From Alphaproteobacteria bacterium (GTDB lineage: Bacteria; Pseudomonadota; Alphaproteobacteria; Reyranellales; Reyranellaceae), in contig VBAF01000345.1 in NCBI GenBank assembly GCA_005884705.1, positions 1 to 6,315 of the forward strand: 6,315 nt of DNA, in the 5' to 3' direction. Made by a program: the position numbers and the translations under genes. Below are positions 1-5,976 of this stretch, piece by piece; within the stretch, counting starts at the first letter, position 1, and every line of letters begins with the position of its first letter. The notes under the pieces are model-generated. The model saw nothing but the letters and a program-made list of their open reading frames with translations. It was not told where the DNA came from and searched no databases.

Positions 1-167
1 CCGAAGCCGATGCGGACGAAGACGAGCACCGACAAGGCCGCAGCGATCAGAAGCGCCGCACAGGTCACGATCTGCGCCGGCCGGTCGCCGATCACGCGGC
101 AGAACAGGCCGGCGATCGCCGCCGCAAGCAGCGGCAGGAGGACGATGAGCTTGATGGCAAGATCCAT
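1..167 (-). CDS. nuoL: NADH-quinone oxidoreductase subunit L (NuoL), N-terminal fragment cut by window edge
   Basis: The minus strand opens with ATG at 167-165 and stays open for 55 codons to the window edge, so the 3' end is missing. The visible peptide starts MDLAIKLIVLLPLL and continues as two hydrophobic stretches (about residues 5-22 and 33-52) joined by a short polar loop with C-R-V-I-G-D-R-P. This is the shape of the first transmembrane helices of NuoL, the large antiporter-like proton-pumping subunit at the distal end of the membrane arm. Sequence alone would be weak evidence, because the N-terminus of NuoL is poorly conserved. The call rests mainly on position: it starts 13 nt after the nuoK stop, exactly where nuoL sits in the canonical order. 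A plausible ribosome binding site lies 6 nt upstream of the ATG. Confidence 0.85.
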   Translation of the reverse strand, partial: MDLAIKLIVLLPLLAAAIAGLFCRVIGDRPAQIVTCAALLIAAALSVLVFVRIGF

Positions 168-173
168 GGTTAG

Positions 174-178
174 TCCCT
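174..178 (-). promoter_or_regulatory. Ribosome binding site of nuoL
   Basis: The minus strand reads AGGGA here, followed by a 6-nt spacer and the ATG at 167. It lies in the 13-nt gap between the nuoK stop and nuoL and supports the chosen nuoL start. The frameshifted reading of nuoK terminates at a TAA (172-170) inside this spacer, 2 nt before the nuoL ATG, so ribosomes in the wrong frame would still end next to nuoL. Confidence 0.6.
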
Positions 179-180
179 GC

Positions 181-457
181 CTAGCCCTTCATCGCATTGA
201 TGTCTTCGACTTCGACGGTGCCGCGGTTGCGGAAATACACCACCAGGATGGCCAGTCCGATCGCCGCCTCGGCGGCGGCCACGGTCAGCACCAGCATGGC
301 GAAGACCTGGCCCACGATGTTGCCCTGGAAGACCGAGAAGGCCACGAGGTTGATGTTCACCGCCAGCAGCATCAGCTCGATTCAGGAAGATGCCCAGGAT
401 GCCGAGCGTGAACAGCACGCCGGCGACGGTGAGATAATGCTCGAGGCCGATCGTCAT
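181..457 (-). pseudogene. nuoK: NADH-quinone oxidoreductase subunit K (NuoK), frameshifted with an internal deletion
   Basis: NuoK is a three-helix membrane subunit of complex I, homologous to MrpC and mitochondrial ND4L, with two conserved membrane glutamates used in proton transfer. The start is ATG at 457-455, overlapping the nuoJ stop as ATGA. Codons 1-26 (MTIGLEHYLTVAG... to FLN) are normal NuoK and cover TM1. The frame then changes: from GAG at 378 another frame gives ELMLLAVNINLVAF, then AAAEAAIG, and ends INAMKG with TAG at 183-181. That second part is 65 residues. Together the parts give 91 residues, against about 102 in typical alphaproteobacterial NuoK. The missing 11 residues correspond to the family's R-K-N-V-I-V-I-L-M-S-I-like segment: the TM1-TM2 loop and the first half of TM2. 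One base remains where 33 are expected, a net loss of 32 nt. Both conserved glutamates (in ELMLL and AAAEAAIG) survive, but in the second frame. As written, translation gives a 95-residue product that is NuoK only up to about residue 27 and ends at 170. A functional protein cannot come from simple ribosomal frameshifting, because conserved residues are absent. Identity is certain; whether the lesion is biological is not. Confidence 0.9.
376..382 (-). other. Deletion/frameshift junction in nuoK
   Basis: The minus strand reads AAT-C-GAG: AAT is the last in-frame codon (Asn26) and GAG is the TM2 glutamate codon in the second frame. Only one base separates them, where the family has 11 codons. 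The sequence ATCG spans the join (381-378). An ancestral AATCGC...ATCGAG would collapse to exactly this if the segment between two ATCG copies were lost. The ancestral sequence is inferred from family conservation, not seen. Confidence 0.75.
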
Positions 458-1071
458 GACACGCCTCCCCGGGTCGGGACCTTGACCACGGTGATGGCGG
501 CCTCCTTCGACCGGTAGAGCTGCTCGCTGACGCGCTGGCGGCGCACGCCCGGACGGCGGCGCAGGGTTAGCACGATGGCGCCGATCATGGCGACCAGCAG
601 GACCAGGCCCGCGACCTGGAACAGATAGAAATACTGGGTGTAGAGCACCCGGCCGATGGCGCGCGTGTTGTCGAGCACCAGCGCCTGGGTGCCCGCCTTG
701 CTGAAGGTGCTGACCGTGCCCGCGGTGCCGCCCAGCACGCCGAGGCCAAACAGGATCTCGGCCAGCAGCGCCGCGCCGATCATGGCGCCGATCGGCAGGT
801 AGTCGAGGAAGCCCTCCTTGATCTTCGCCACGTTGATGTCGAGCATCATGACGACGAACAGGAACAGGACGGCGACCGCGCCGACATAGACGATCACCAG
901 GATCATCGCGATGAACTCGGCGCCGATCAGCAGGAACAGCGCCGCCGCGTTGAAGAAGGCGAGGATCAGGAACAGCACCGAATAGACCGGATTGCGCGAC
1001 ACCACGACCATGGCGCCGGACCCCACGGTCACGGCCGCAAACACGTAAAAGGCGATCGCCTGGAGCAGCAT
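454..1071 (-). CDS. nuoJ: NADH-quinone oxidoreductase subunit J (NuoJ)
   Basis: This 205-residue protein is the NuoJ/ND6 subunit, which lies between NuoH and the antiporter-like subunits and helps pass conformational or electrostatic coupling along the membrane arm. Five hydrophobic helices are visible at roughly residues 3-22, 29-50, 52-77, 92-113 and 145-170. The most conserved part is TM3, with A-E-F-I-A-M-I-L followed by YVGAVAVLFLFVVMM (about 62-76); this is the helix known to carry a pi-bulge in complex I structures. A loop of about 30 residues separates TM4 and TM5. A basic C-terminal tail (RRRPGVRRQR, from about 171) is probably cytoplasmic. Length is normal for alphaproteobacteria and the frame is intact. 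The ATG at 1071-1069 is preceded by a very G-rich leader. The TGA stop (456-454) overlaps the nuoK ATG by 4 nt (ATGA), suggesting translational coupling. Confidence 0.97.
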   Translation of the reverse strand: MLLQAIAFYVFAAVTVGSGAMVVVSRNPVYSVLFLILAFFNAAALFLLIGAEFIAMILVIVYVGAVAVLFLFVVMMLDINVAKIKEGFLDYLPIGAMIGAALLAEILFGLGVLGGTAGTVSTFSKAGTQALVLDNTRAIGRVLYTQYFYLFQVAGLVLLVAMIGAIVLTLRRRPGVRRQRVSEQLYRSKEAAITVVKVPTRGGVS

Positions 1072-1089
1072 CTTCCCCCCTTCCCCCGG
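1072..1089 (-). promoter_or_regulatory. G-tract ribosome binding site of nuoJ
   Basis: Most of the 24-nt gap between nuoI and nuoJ reads GGGGG-AA-GGGGGG-AAG directly before the ATG. It is a purine block that can pair with the anti-Shine-Dalgarno sequence in several registers. Two homopolymer G runs of 5 and 6 so close to the start are unusual compared with the other spacers in this operon. It supports the start at 1071. Confidence 0.55.
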
Positions 1090-1095
1090 CCCGGC

Positions 1096-1584
1096 TCAGC
1101 GATACGCCGCGTCGGCCTGGAGGTTGGCGGCGAGCTCAGCCTCCCAGCGGTCGCCGTTCGCGAGCAGCTTGTCCTTGTCGTAAAGCAGCTCCTCGCGGGT
1201 CTCGGTCGAGAACTCGGTGTTGGGGCCCTCGACGATCGCATCCACCGGGCACGCCTCCTGGCAGAAGCCGCAATAGATGCACTTCGTCATGTCGATGTCG
1301 TAGCGCGTGGTGCGGCGGCTGCCGTCCTCGCGCGGCTCGGCCTCGATGGTGATGGCCTGGGCCGGGCAGATCGCCTCGCACAGCTTGCAGGCGATACAGC
1401 GTTCTTCACCGTTGGGATAGCGGCGCAGCGCATGCTCGCCGCGGAACCGCGGGCTGAGCGGACTGCGCTCGTAGGGGTAGTTGATCGTCGCCTTGGGCTT
1501 GAACATGTAGCGCAGCGTCAGCATGAAGCCGCTCACCAGCTCGGTGAGCAGGAAGGAACGCGCGGTACGGTCGAGAGTCGCCAT
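1096..1584 (-). CDS. nuoI: NADH-quinone oxidoreductase subunit I (NuoI), 8Fe ferredoxin-type subunit
   Basis: NuoI is the TYKY-type peripheral subunit that carries tetranuclear clusters N6a and N6b and passes electrons from NuoG towards N2 and the quinone site. The protein has 162 residues, the usual size. Two complete [4Fe-4S] motifs are visible: C63-x2-C66-x2-C69-x3-C73-P (CIACKLCEAICP) and C102-x2-C105-x2-C108-x3-C112-P (CIYCGFCQEACP). The N-terminal stretch (about 8-30, with F-M-L-T-L-R-Y-M-F) matches the amphipathic helix that anchors NuoI to the membrane arm. The following INYPYE and SPRFRGEHALRRYPNGEERC are strongly conserved in the family. The start ATG at 1584-1582 lies 9 nt after the nuoH stop. 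The TGA stop is at 1098-1096, 24 nt before nuoJ. Frame, length and all eight cysteines are intact. Confidence 0.98.
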   Translation of the reverse strand: MATLDRTARSFLLTELVSGFMLTLRYMFKPKATINYPYERSPLSPRFRGEHALRRYPNGEERCIACKLCEAICPAQAITIEAEPREDGSRRTTRYDIDMTKCIYCGFCQEACPVDAIVEGPNTEFSTETREELLYDKDKLLANGDRWEAELAANLQADAAYR

Positions 1585-1591
1585 GGTGCGG

Positions 1592-1595
1592 TCCT
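1592..1595 (-). promoter_or_regulatory. Ribosome binding site of nuoI, overlapping the nuoH stop codon
   Basis: The nuoH stop and the nuoI leader read TAGGACCGCACC-ATG on the minus strand. The AGGA core shares two bases with the TAG stop of nuoH and sits 7 nt from the nuoI ATG. This placement fixes the nuoI start and suggests that termination on nuoH and initiation on nuoI are coupled. Confidence 0.65.
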
Positions 1596-2631
1596 AGTGT
1601 TTGGGAACCCAGCCGCCGAACTGCAGCACGGCGGCGGTGAGGACGACCCAGCCGAGCGACACGGGCAGGAAGACCTTCCAGCCCAGCCGCATCAGTTGGT
1701 CGTAGCGGTAGCGGGGCAGCGTGCCCTTGGTCCAGGAGAAGACGAAAAGCAGCATCGCGATCTTGAGGCAGAACCAGATGATGCCCGGCACCCAGGTGAA
1801 GGGCGCATACGGGATCGGCGACATCCAGCCGCCGAGAAACAGCACCGCGCCCATCGCCGACAGCAGGATCATGTTGGCGTATTCGCCGAGGAAGAACAGG
1901 CCGAAGGTCATCGCCGAATATTCGGTGTGGAAGCCCGCGACGAGCTCGGCTTCCGACATCGGCAGGTCGAACGGCGTGCGATTGGTCTCGGCCAGCGCCG
2001 AGACGAAGAAGATTACGAACATCGGCAGCAGCGGCAGCCAGAACCAGTTCCAGAACCAGCCCGCCTGCGCGATCACCACCTGGCTGAGGTTGAGCGAGCC
2101 GACGCAGAGCAGCACGGTGATGATGACGAAGCCGATCGAGACCTCGTAGGACACCATCTGCGCTGCCGACCGCAGCGAGCCCAGGAAGGGGTACTTCGAG
2201 TTGGAGGCCCAGCCGCCCATGATGATGCCGTAGACACCGAGCGAGGAGATCGCGAACAGGTAGAGGATGCCGACATTGATGTCGGCGATCACCCAGCCGT
2301 CATTGAACGGCACCACCGCCCAGGCGACCAGCGCCGTCACGAAAGTGATCATCGGCGCGATGATGAACAGCACGCTGTTGGCGCTCGACGGGATGATGGT
2401 TTCTTTCAGCACCAGCTTCAGGCCGTCGGCAAAGGGCTGGAGCAGGCCGAACGGCCCCACGACGTTGGGACCGCGGCGGAGCTGGATCGAGGCCCAGACC
2501 TTGCGGTCGACATAGGTCATGTAGGCGACCGCGACCAGCAGCGGCACCGTGACGGCGAGGCACTCGAGCAGGATCAGGATCGCCTGGCCCAGCCAGTTCG
2601 TCGTCAGGAAGGTGGAGACGGTGGTGAACAT
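1594..2631 (-). CDS. nuoH: NADH-quinone oxidoreductase subunit H (NuoH)
   Basis: NuoH (ND1) anchors the peripheral arm to the membrane arm and forms most of the ubiquinone chamber and the E-channel. The 345-residue protein has the expected multi-helix pattern (about eight hydrophobic segments) and family length. Conserved cytoplasmic loops are present: Y-V-D-R-K-V-W-A-S-I-Q-L-R-R-G-P-N-V-V-G-P (about 40-60, after TM1), MGGWASNSKYPF with GSLRSAAQMVSYE (mid-protein), and the charged TM5-TM6 quinone loop ETNRTPFDLP then SEAELVAGFHTEY (about 215-238). Near the C-terminus PRYRYDQLMRLGWKVFLP is another family hallmark. The family often has A-E-C-N-R-x-P-F-D in the quinone loop; here it is A-E-T-N-R-T-P-F-D, a common variant. 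The ATG at 2631-2629 follows the nuoG stop by 3 nt, and the ribosome binding site lies inside the end of nuoG. The TAG stop is at 1596-1594. The frame is intact. Confidence 0.98.
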   Translation of the reverse strand: MFTTVSTFLTTNWLGQAILILLECLAVTVPLLVAVAYMTYVDRKVWASIQLRRGPNVVGPFGLLQPFADGLKLVLKETIIPSSANSVLFIIAPMITFVTALVAWAVVPFNDGWVIADINVGILYLFAISSLGVYGIIMGGWASNSKYPFLGSLRSAAQMVSYEVSIGFVIITVLLCVGSLNLSQVVIAQAGWFWNWFWLPLLPMFVIFFVSALAETNRTPFDLPMSEAELVAGFHTEYSAMTFGLFFLGEYANMILLSAMGAVLFLGGWMSPIPYAPFTWVPGIIWFCLKIAMLLFVFSWTKGTLPRYRYDQLMRLGWKVFLPVSLGWVVLTAAVLQFGGWVPKH

Positions 2632-2637
2632 CGCCTA

Positions 2638-2641
2638 CTCC
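2638..2641 (-). promoter_or_regulatory. Ribosome binding site of nuoH within the end of nuoG
   Basis: The minus strand reads GGAG-TAGGCG-ATG: the GGAG core is in the last codons of nuoG, just before its TAG stop, and lies 6 nt from the nuoH ATG. Initiation of nuoH is thus probably coupled to ribosomes terminating on nuoG. The nuoG frameshift would disturb this, because shifted ribosomes read past to position 2300. Confidence 0.6.
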
Positions 2642-3463
2642 GCCGCCGCCATGATCTGCTGACGGGAGGCGATGCACTCGGCCATCGTCCGCGAGGCGCG
2701 GCTGATCGGATCGGTCATGTAGAAGTTCTTGATCGCGGCCTCGAACGGCGCATCGGAGACAGCGCCCGACCTGCCGAATTCGCCCCAGGCGCCGGCCGAC
2801 TGCTGATCGAGCGCGGCGAAGCTCCTGTTCACGGCGATCAGGCGCGCCCGCACCTGGTCGAGCGTGTCGTAGGGCAGCGTCTTGCCCAGCCGCTCCGAGA
2901 GAGCGCGCAGGATCGCCCAGTCCTCGCGGGCCTCGCCCGGCGGATAGGCGACGCGGAAGCCAAGCTGCACGCGGCCCTCGGTGTTGACGTAGGTGCCCGG
3001 CTTCTCGGTATAGGCGGCCCCGGGCAGGATGACGTCGGCGCGATGGGCGCCGGCATCGCCGTGATGGCCCTGGTAGATCACGAAGGCCTTGCCGAGCTTG
3101 CTCATGTCGAACCCGTCGGCCGCCAGCAGGAAGACCGCCTCGATCTCCTTGCCCTGCGCACCGGTCAGGATGCCGGCAACATCGCGGCCGCCGACGCCCG
3201 GCACCAGGCCGAGATCGAGCGCGCCGACCCGCGCCGCGGCCGTGTGCAGCACGGCAAAACCGTTCCAGTCGTCGCGCACCGTGGCGAGGCTGCGGGCCAG
3301 CGCCAGCACCGCCGCGCCGTCTTCGCGGGCGAGCGCCCCCATGCCGACGATGACCAGCGGATTCCTGGCCGCTTTCCACCTCTCGGCAAAGCCCACCTTG
3401 CCGTCGGCAAGGTCGCGCAGCGTCGCGGGCCCGGCACCGAGCCGCTCGACCGGATAGGTGAGA

Positions 3464-3472
3464 TCGAGGGCC
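3464..3472 (-). other. Frameshift junction in nuoG
   Basis: The minus strand reads ATC-GGC-CCTC-GAT-CTC. Four bases separate Gly401 from the Asp of DLTYP, where the frame needs a multiple of three. Homologues commonly have I-G, three residues, then D-L, which would mean 9 nt and a 5-nt loss. One such ancestor, GGC-CCT-CGC-GTC-GAT, would shrink to the observed sequence by deletion between two TCG copies. A single inserted base or a 2-nt loss also fits the frame change. The break itself is directly visible; the size is inferred. Confidence 0.8.
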
Positions 3473-4678
3473 GATGCTGGCGATCGCGCACTTGCCGCTG
3501 TGGTAGCGCCGGAGGATGCGGGCGTTCAGCACCGGCGCTTCCCAGCGCGGATTGGAACCGACCACCAGGATGGCGTCGGCCTGGTCGATGCCGCGGATGC
3601 CGGCGTTGAAGATGTAGCCACCACGCACGCCGGCCTCGAGCTTGGCGCCGTCCTGGCGGCAATCGACGTTGGGCGAGCCGACGGCGGCCATCAGGTCCTT
3701 GAGCGCGACCATCGATTCGGCATCGCACTGGTCGCCGACGATGGCGGCGATCTTCTTGCCGTCGAGGGCGCCGAGCCTGGCGGTGATGGCGGAGAACGCC
3801 TCATCCCAGGTCGCCTCGACCAGCTTGCCGGCCTTGCGCAGGTAGGGCCGATCGAGCCGCTGGTAGCGCAGGCCGTCGATCGCATGGCGCGTCTTGTCGG
3901 AGATCCACTCCTCGTTGACGTCCTCGTTCAGCCGCGGCAGGACGCGCATCACGACGTTGCCGCGGACATCGACGCGGATGCTGGAGCCCAGCGCGTCGAA
4001 CACGTCGACCGAATCGTTCTTGCGCAGTTCCCACGGCCGCGCCTCGTAGGCGTAGGGCTTGGAGGTCAGCGCGCCGACCGGGCAGATATCCACCAGGTTG
4101 CCGGCGAGCTCGGTGGTGAGCGCGTGCTCGACGTAGGTCGTGATCTCCATGCCCTCGCCGCGCCCGGTGGCGCCGAGTTCCTCGACGCCGGCGACTTCCG
4201 CCGCGAAGCGAATGCAGCGCGTGCACTGGATGCAGCGGTTCATCGAGGTCTTGACCAGCGGCCCGAGCTCCTTGTCGGGCACGGCGCGCTTGTTCTCGTG
4301 GTAGCGGCTGCGGTCGAAGCCGTAGCCCATCGCCTGGTCCTGCAGGTCGCACTCGCCGCCCTGGTCGCAGATCGGGCAGTCGAGCGGATGGTTGATCAGC
4401 AGGAACTCCATCACGCCCTTGCGCGCCTTCTGCACCATCGGCGTGTTGGTCATGATCTCCATCTTGTCGCCCACCGGCAGCGCGCAGCTCGCCTGCGGCT
4501 TGGGCGGGCCGGGCTTCACCTCGACCAGGCACATGCGGCAATTGCCGGCGATCGACAGGCGCTCGTGGTAGCAGAAGCGCGGGATCTCGACGCCGGCCAT
4601 CTCGCAGGCCTGCAGGATGGTGATGCCGGCCGGCACCTCCATCTCCTTACCGTCGATCTTGATCGTGGGCATCGTCTG

Positions 4679-4683
4679 CTCCC
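4679..4683 (-). promoter_or_regulatory. Ribosome binding site of nuoG
   Basis: GGGAG on the minus strand lies 6 nt upstream of the nuoG ATG (4672), inside the 15-nt gap after the nuoF stop. Its position supports the MPTIKIDGKE start, which is also where the family normally begins. Confidence 0.65.
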
Positions 4684-4687
4684 GCCC

Positions 4688-5971
4688 CTACTCGGCCGCC
4701 AGCTTTTCGGTGCGCATGCGGATGCGCTCTTCCATCAACGGCCGGAAGTGCCGGATCAGGCCCTGGACCGGCCAGGCGGCGCCGTCCGCCAGGGCGCAGA
4801 TCGTATGGCCTTCGATCTGCTTGGTGACGTCGTACAGCGCATCGATTTCCTCGACTCGCGCATTGCCCGTGACCATGCGCTCCATCACGCGCCATACCCA
4901 GCCGAGCCCCTCACGGCACGGCGTGCACTGGCCGCAGCTCTCATGCTTGTAGAAGTAGGCCAGCCGGGCGATGGCCTTGATGACGTCAGTCGACTTGTCC
5001 ATCACGATGACCGCCGCCGTGCCGAGGCCACTCTGCTGGTCCTTGAGCGCGTCGAAATCCATCAGGACGGTGTCGCAGATCGACTTGGGCAGCATCGGCG
5101 TCGACGAGCCTCCGGGAATCACCGCGAGAAGATTGTCCCAGCCGCCGCGTACACCGCCCGCGTGACGGTCGATCAGCTCCTTCAGCGGGATGCTCATCTC
5201 CTCTTCGACGTTGCACGGCTTGTTCACGTGGCCCGAGATGCAGAAAACCTTGGTGCCGGTGTTGTTCGGCCGGCCGATTCCGGCGAACCAGCTGGCCCCG
5301 CGGCGCAGGATGGTCGGCGCCACGGCGATCGATTCGACGTTGTTCACGGTCGACGGGCAGCCATAGAGGCCGGAGCCGGCCGGGAATGGCGGCTTCAGCC
5401 GCGGCATGCCCTTCTTGCCCTCGAGACTCTCGAGCAGCGCCGTCTCCTCGCCGCAGATATACGCGCCGGCGCCGCGATGGACGTAGACCTCGAACTTCCA
5501 GCCCGAGCCGCAGGCGTTGTCGCCGATCAGGCCGGCCTCGCGCGCCTCGCGAACCGCTTCGATCAGATGCTGCGCCTCGTTGTAGAACTCGCCACGCACG
5601 TAGATGTAGGCTGCGTGCGCGCGCATCGCGAAGCCCGCGACCAGGCAGCCCTCGACAAGCAGGTGCGGATCGTGGCGGAGGATGTCGCGGTCCTTGCAGG
5701 TGCCGGGCTCCGACTCGTCGGCATTGACCACGAGGTAGTGCGGCCGGTCGCCGACCTGCTTGGGCATGAACGACCATTTCAGCCCGGTCGGGAAGCCTGC
5801 GCCGCCGCGGCCGCGCAGACCGGACTTCTTCATCTCCTCGACGATCGCCTCGGGGCCTTTGTCGAGGATCGCCTTGGTGTTGTCCCAGGCGCCGCGCGCG
5901 CGCGCGCCGGCCAGCCGCCAGTCGTGGAAGCCGTAGAGGTTGGTGAAGATGCGATCGATGTCGGCGAGCAT
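4688..5971 (-). CDS. nuoF: NADH-quinone oxidoreductase subunit F (NuoF), NADH/FMN-binding subunit
   Basis: NuoF is the electron entry point of complex I: it binds NADH and FMN and carries [4Fe-4S] cluster N3, in the cytoplasm at the tip of the peripheral arm. From ATG 5971 it has 427 residues, a normal length. Visible motifs in order are the glycine-rich nucleotide-binding segment LRGRGGAGFPTGLKW (52-66), the FMN-pocket segment NADESEPGTCKDR (83-95), GAGAYICGEETALLESLEGK mid-protein, and the soluble-ligand-binding region with GGVRGGW and VIPGGSS. The N3 site is C346-x2-C349-x2-C352 (ESCGQCTPCREG) plus C392 (HTICALAD). I chose the ATG giving MLADIDRIFTNLYG because alphaproteobacterial homologues begin this way. 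An in-frame GTG at 5980 would add three residues (MRT) and overlap the nuoE stop as GTGA. The TAG stop is at 4690-4688, 15 nt before nuoG. The frame is intact. Confidence 0.97.
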   Translation of the reverse strand: MLADIDRIFTNLYGFHDWRLAGARARGAWDNTKAILDKGPEAIVEEMKKSGLRGRGGAGFPTGLKWSFMPKQVGDRPHYLVVNADESEPGTCKDRDILRHDPHLLVEGCLVAGFAMRAHAAYIYVRGEFYNEAQHLIEAVREAREAGLIGDNACGSGWKFEVYVHRGAGAYICGEETALLESLEGKKGMPRLKPPFPAGSGLYGCPSTVNNVESIAVAPTILRRGASWFAGIGRPNNTGTKVFCISGHVNKPCNVEEEMSIPLKELIDRHAGGVRGGWDNLLAVIPGGSSTPMLPKSICDTVLMDFDALKDQQSGLGTAAVIVMDKSTDVIKAIARLAYFYKHESCGQCTPCREGLGWVWRVMERMVTGNARVEEIDALYDVTKQIEGHTICALADGAAWPVQGLIRHFRPLMEERIRMRTEKLAAE

Positions 5972-5976
5972 GGTTC

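Larger units (their letters stand above)
2635..4672 (-). pseudogene. nuoG: NADH-quinone oxidoreductase subunit G (NuoG), disrupted by a frameshift mid-gene
   Basis: NuoG is the largest peripheral-arm subunit and carries electrons from NuoF to NuoI. Codons 1-401 from ATG 4672 contain the full iron-sulfur region: an N-terminal ferredoxin-like [2Fe-2S] site N1b (C34, C45, C48, C63), the His-coordinated [4Fe-4S] site N5 (H95, C99, C102, C108 in NHPLDCPICDQGGEC), and [4Fe-4S] site N4 (C147, C150, C153, C197, the last in DICPVGAL). The cysteines of N7 seen in E. coli and Thermus are absent, as in alphaproteobacteria and mitochondria. The molybdopterin-oxidoreductase-like C-terminal domain, which lacks a cofactor in complex I, follows (ILVVGSNPRWEAPVLNARI). 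After ATC-GGC (Gly401, 3472-3470) the frame breaks. From GAT at 3465 another frame gives DLTYPVERLGAGPATL, then YQGHHGDAGAHRADVILPG and a normal end at TAG 2637-2635 (276 residues). The visible parts total 677 residues, near the normal 680-690. Read literally, the first frame runs on without a stop for 389 wrong residues to 2300, inside nuoH; that 790-residue product is not a real protein. Identity is certain; the cause of the break is open. Confidence 0.93.

Noticed and set aside
10..411. Short plus-strand open frames opposite nuoL and nuoK.
   Set aside because: They are shadows of the minus-strand genes, with no recognisable family or convincing ribosome binding site.
2300..3469. Continuation of the nuoG frame past the break, giving a 790-residue protein that overlaps nuoH.
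   Set aside because: Residues after codon 401 are arginine-rich nonsense, while the true NuoG C-terminus is plainly encoded in another frame over the same bases.
376..3472. Programmed ribosomal frameshifting as an explanation for nuoG and nuoK.
   Set aside because: No slippery heptamer is visible at either join, these genes are not known to be recoded, and nuoK lacks conserved residues that frameshifting could not restore.
1432..3609. A 725-codon open frame on the plus strand, antisense to nuoG, nuoH and nuoI.
   Set aside because: It lies opposite well-identified genes and its product is rich in R, H, Q, D and E with no recognisable domain. Long stop-free antisense frames are expected from GC-rich codon usage.
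5880..5915. GC-alternating run (gcgcgcgcgcgc) on the plus strand near the start of nuoF, as a possible repeat or Z-DNA element.
   Set aside because: It encodes the normal A-R-A-R-G-A-W segment of NuoF in frame and is short; ordinary GC-rich codon use explains it.
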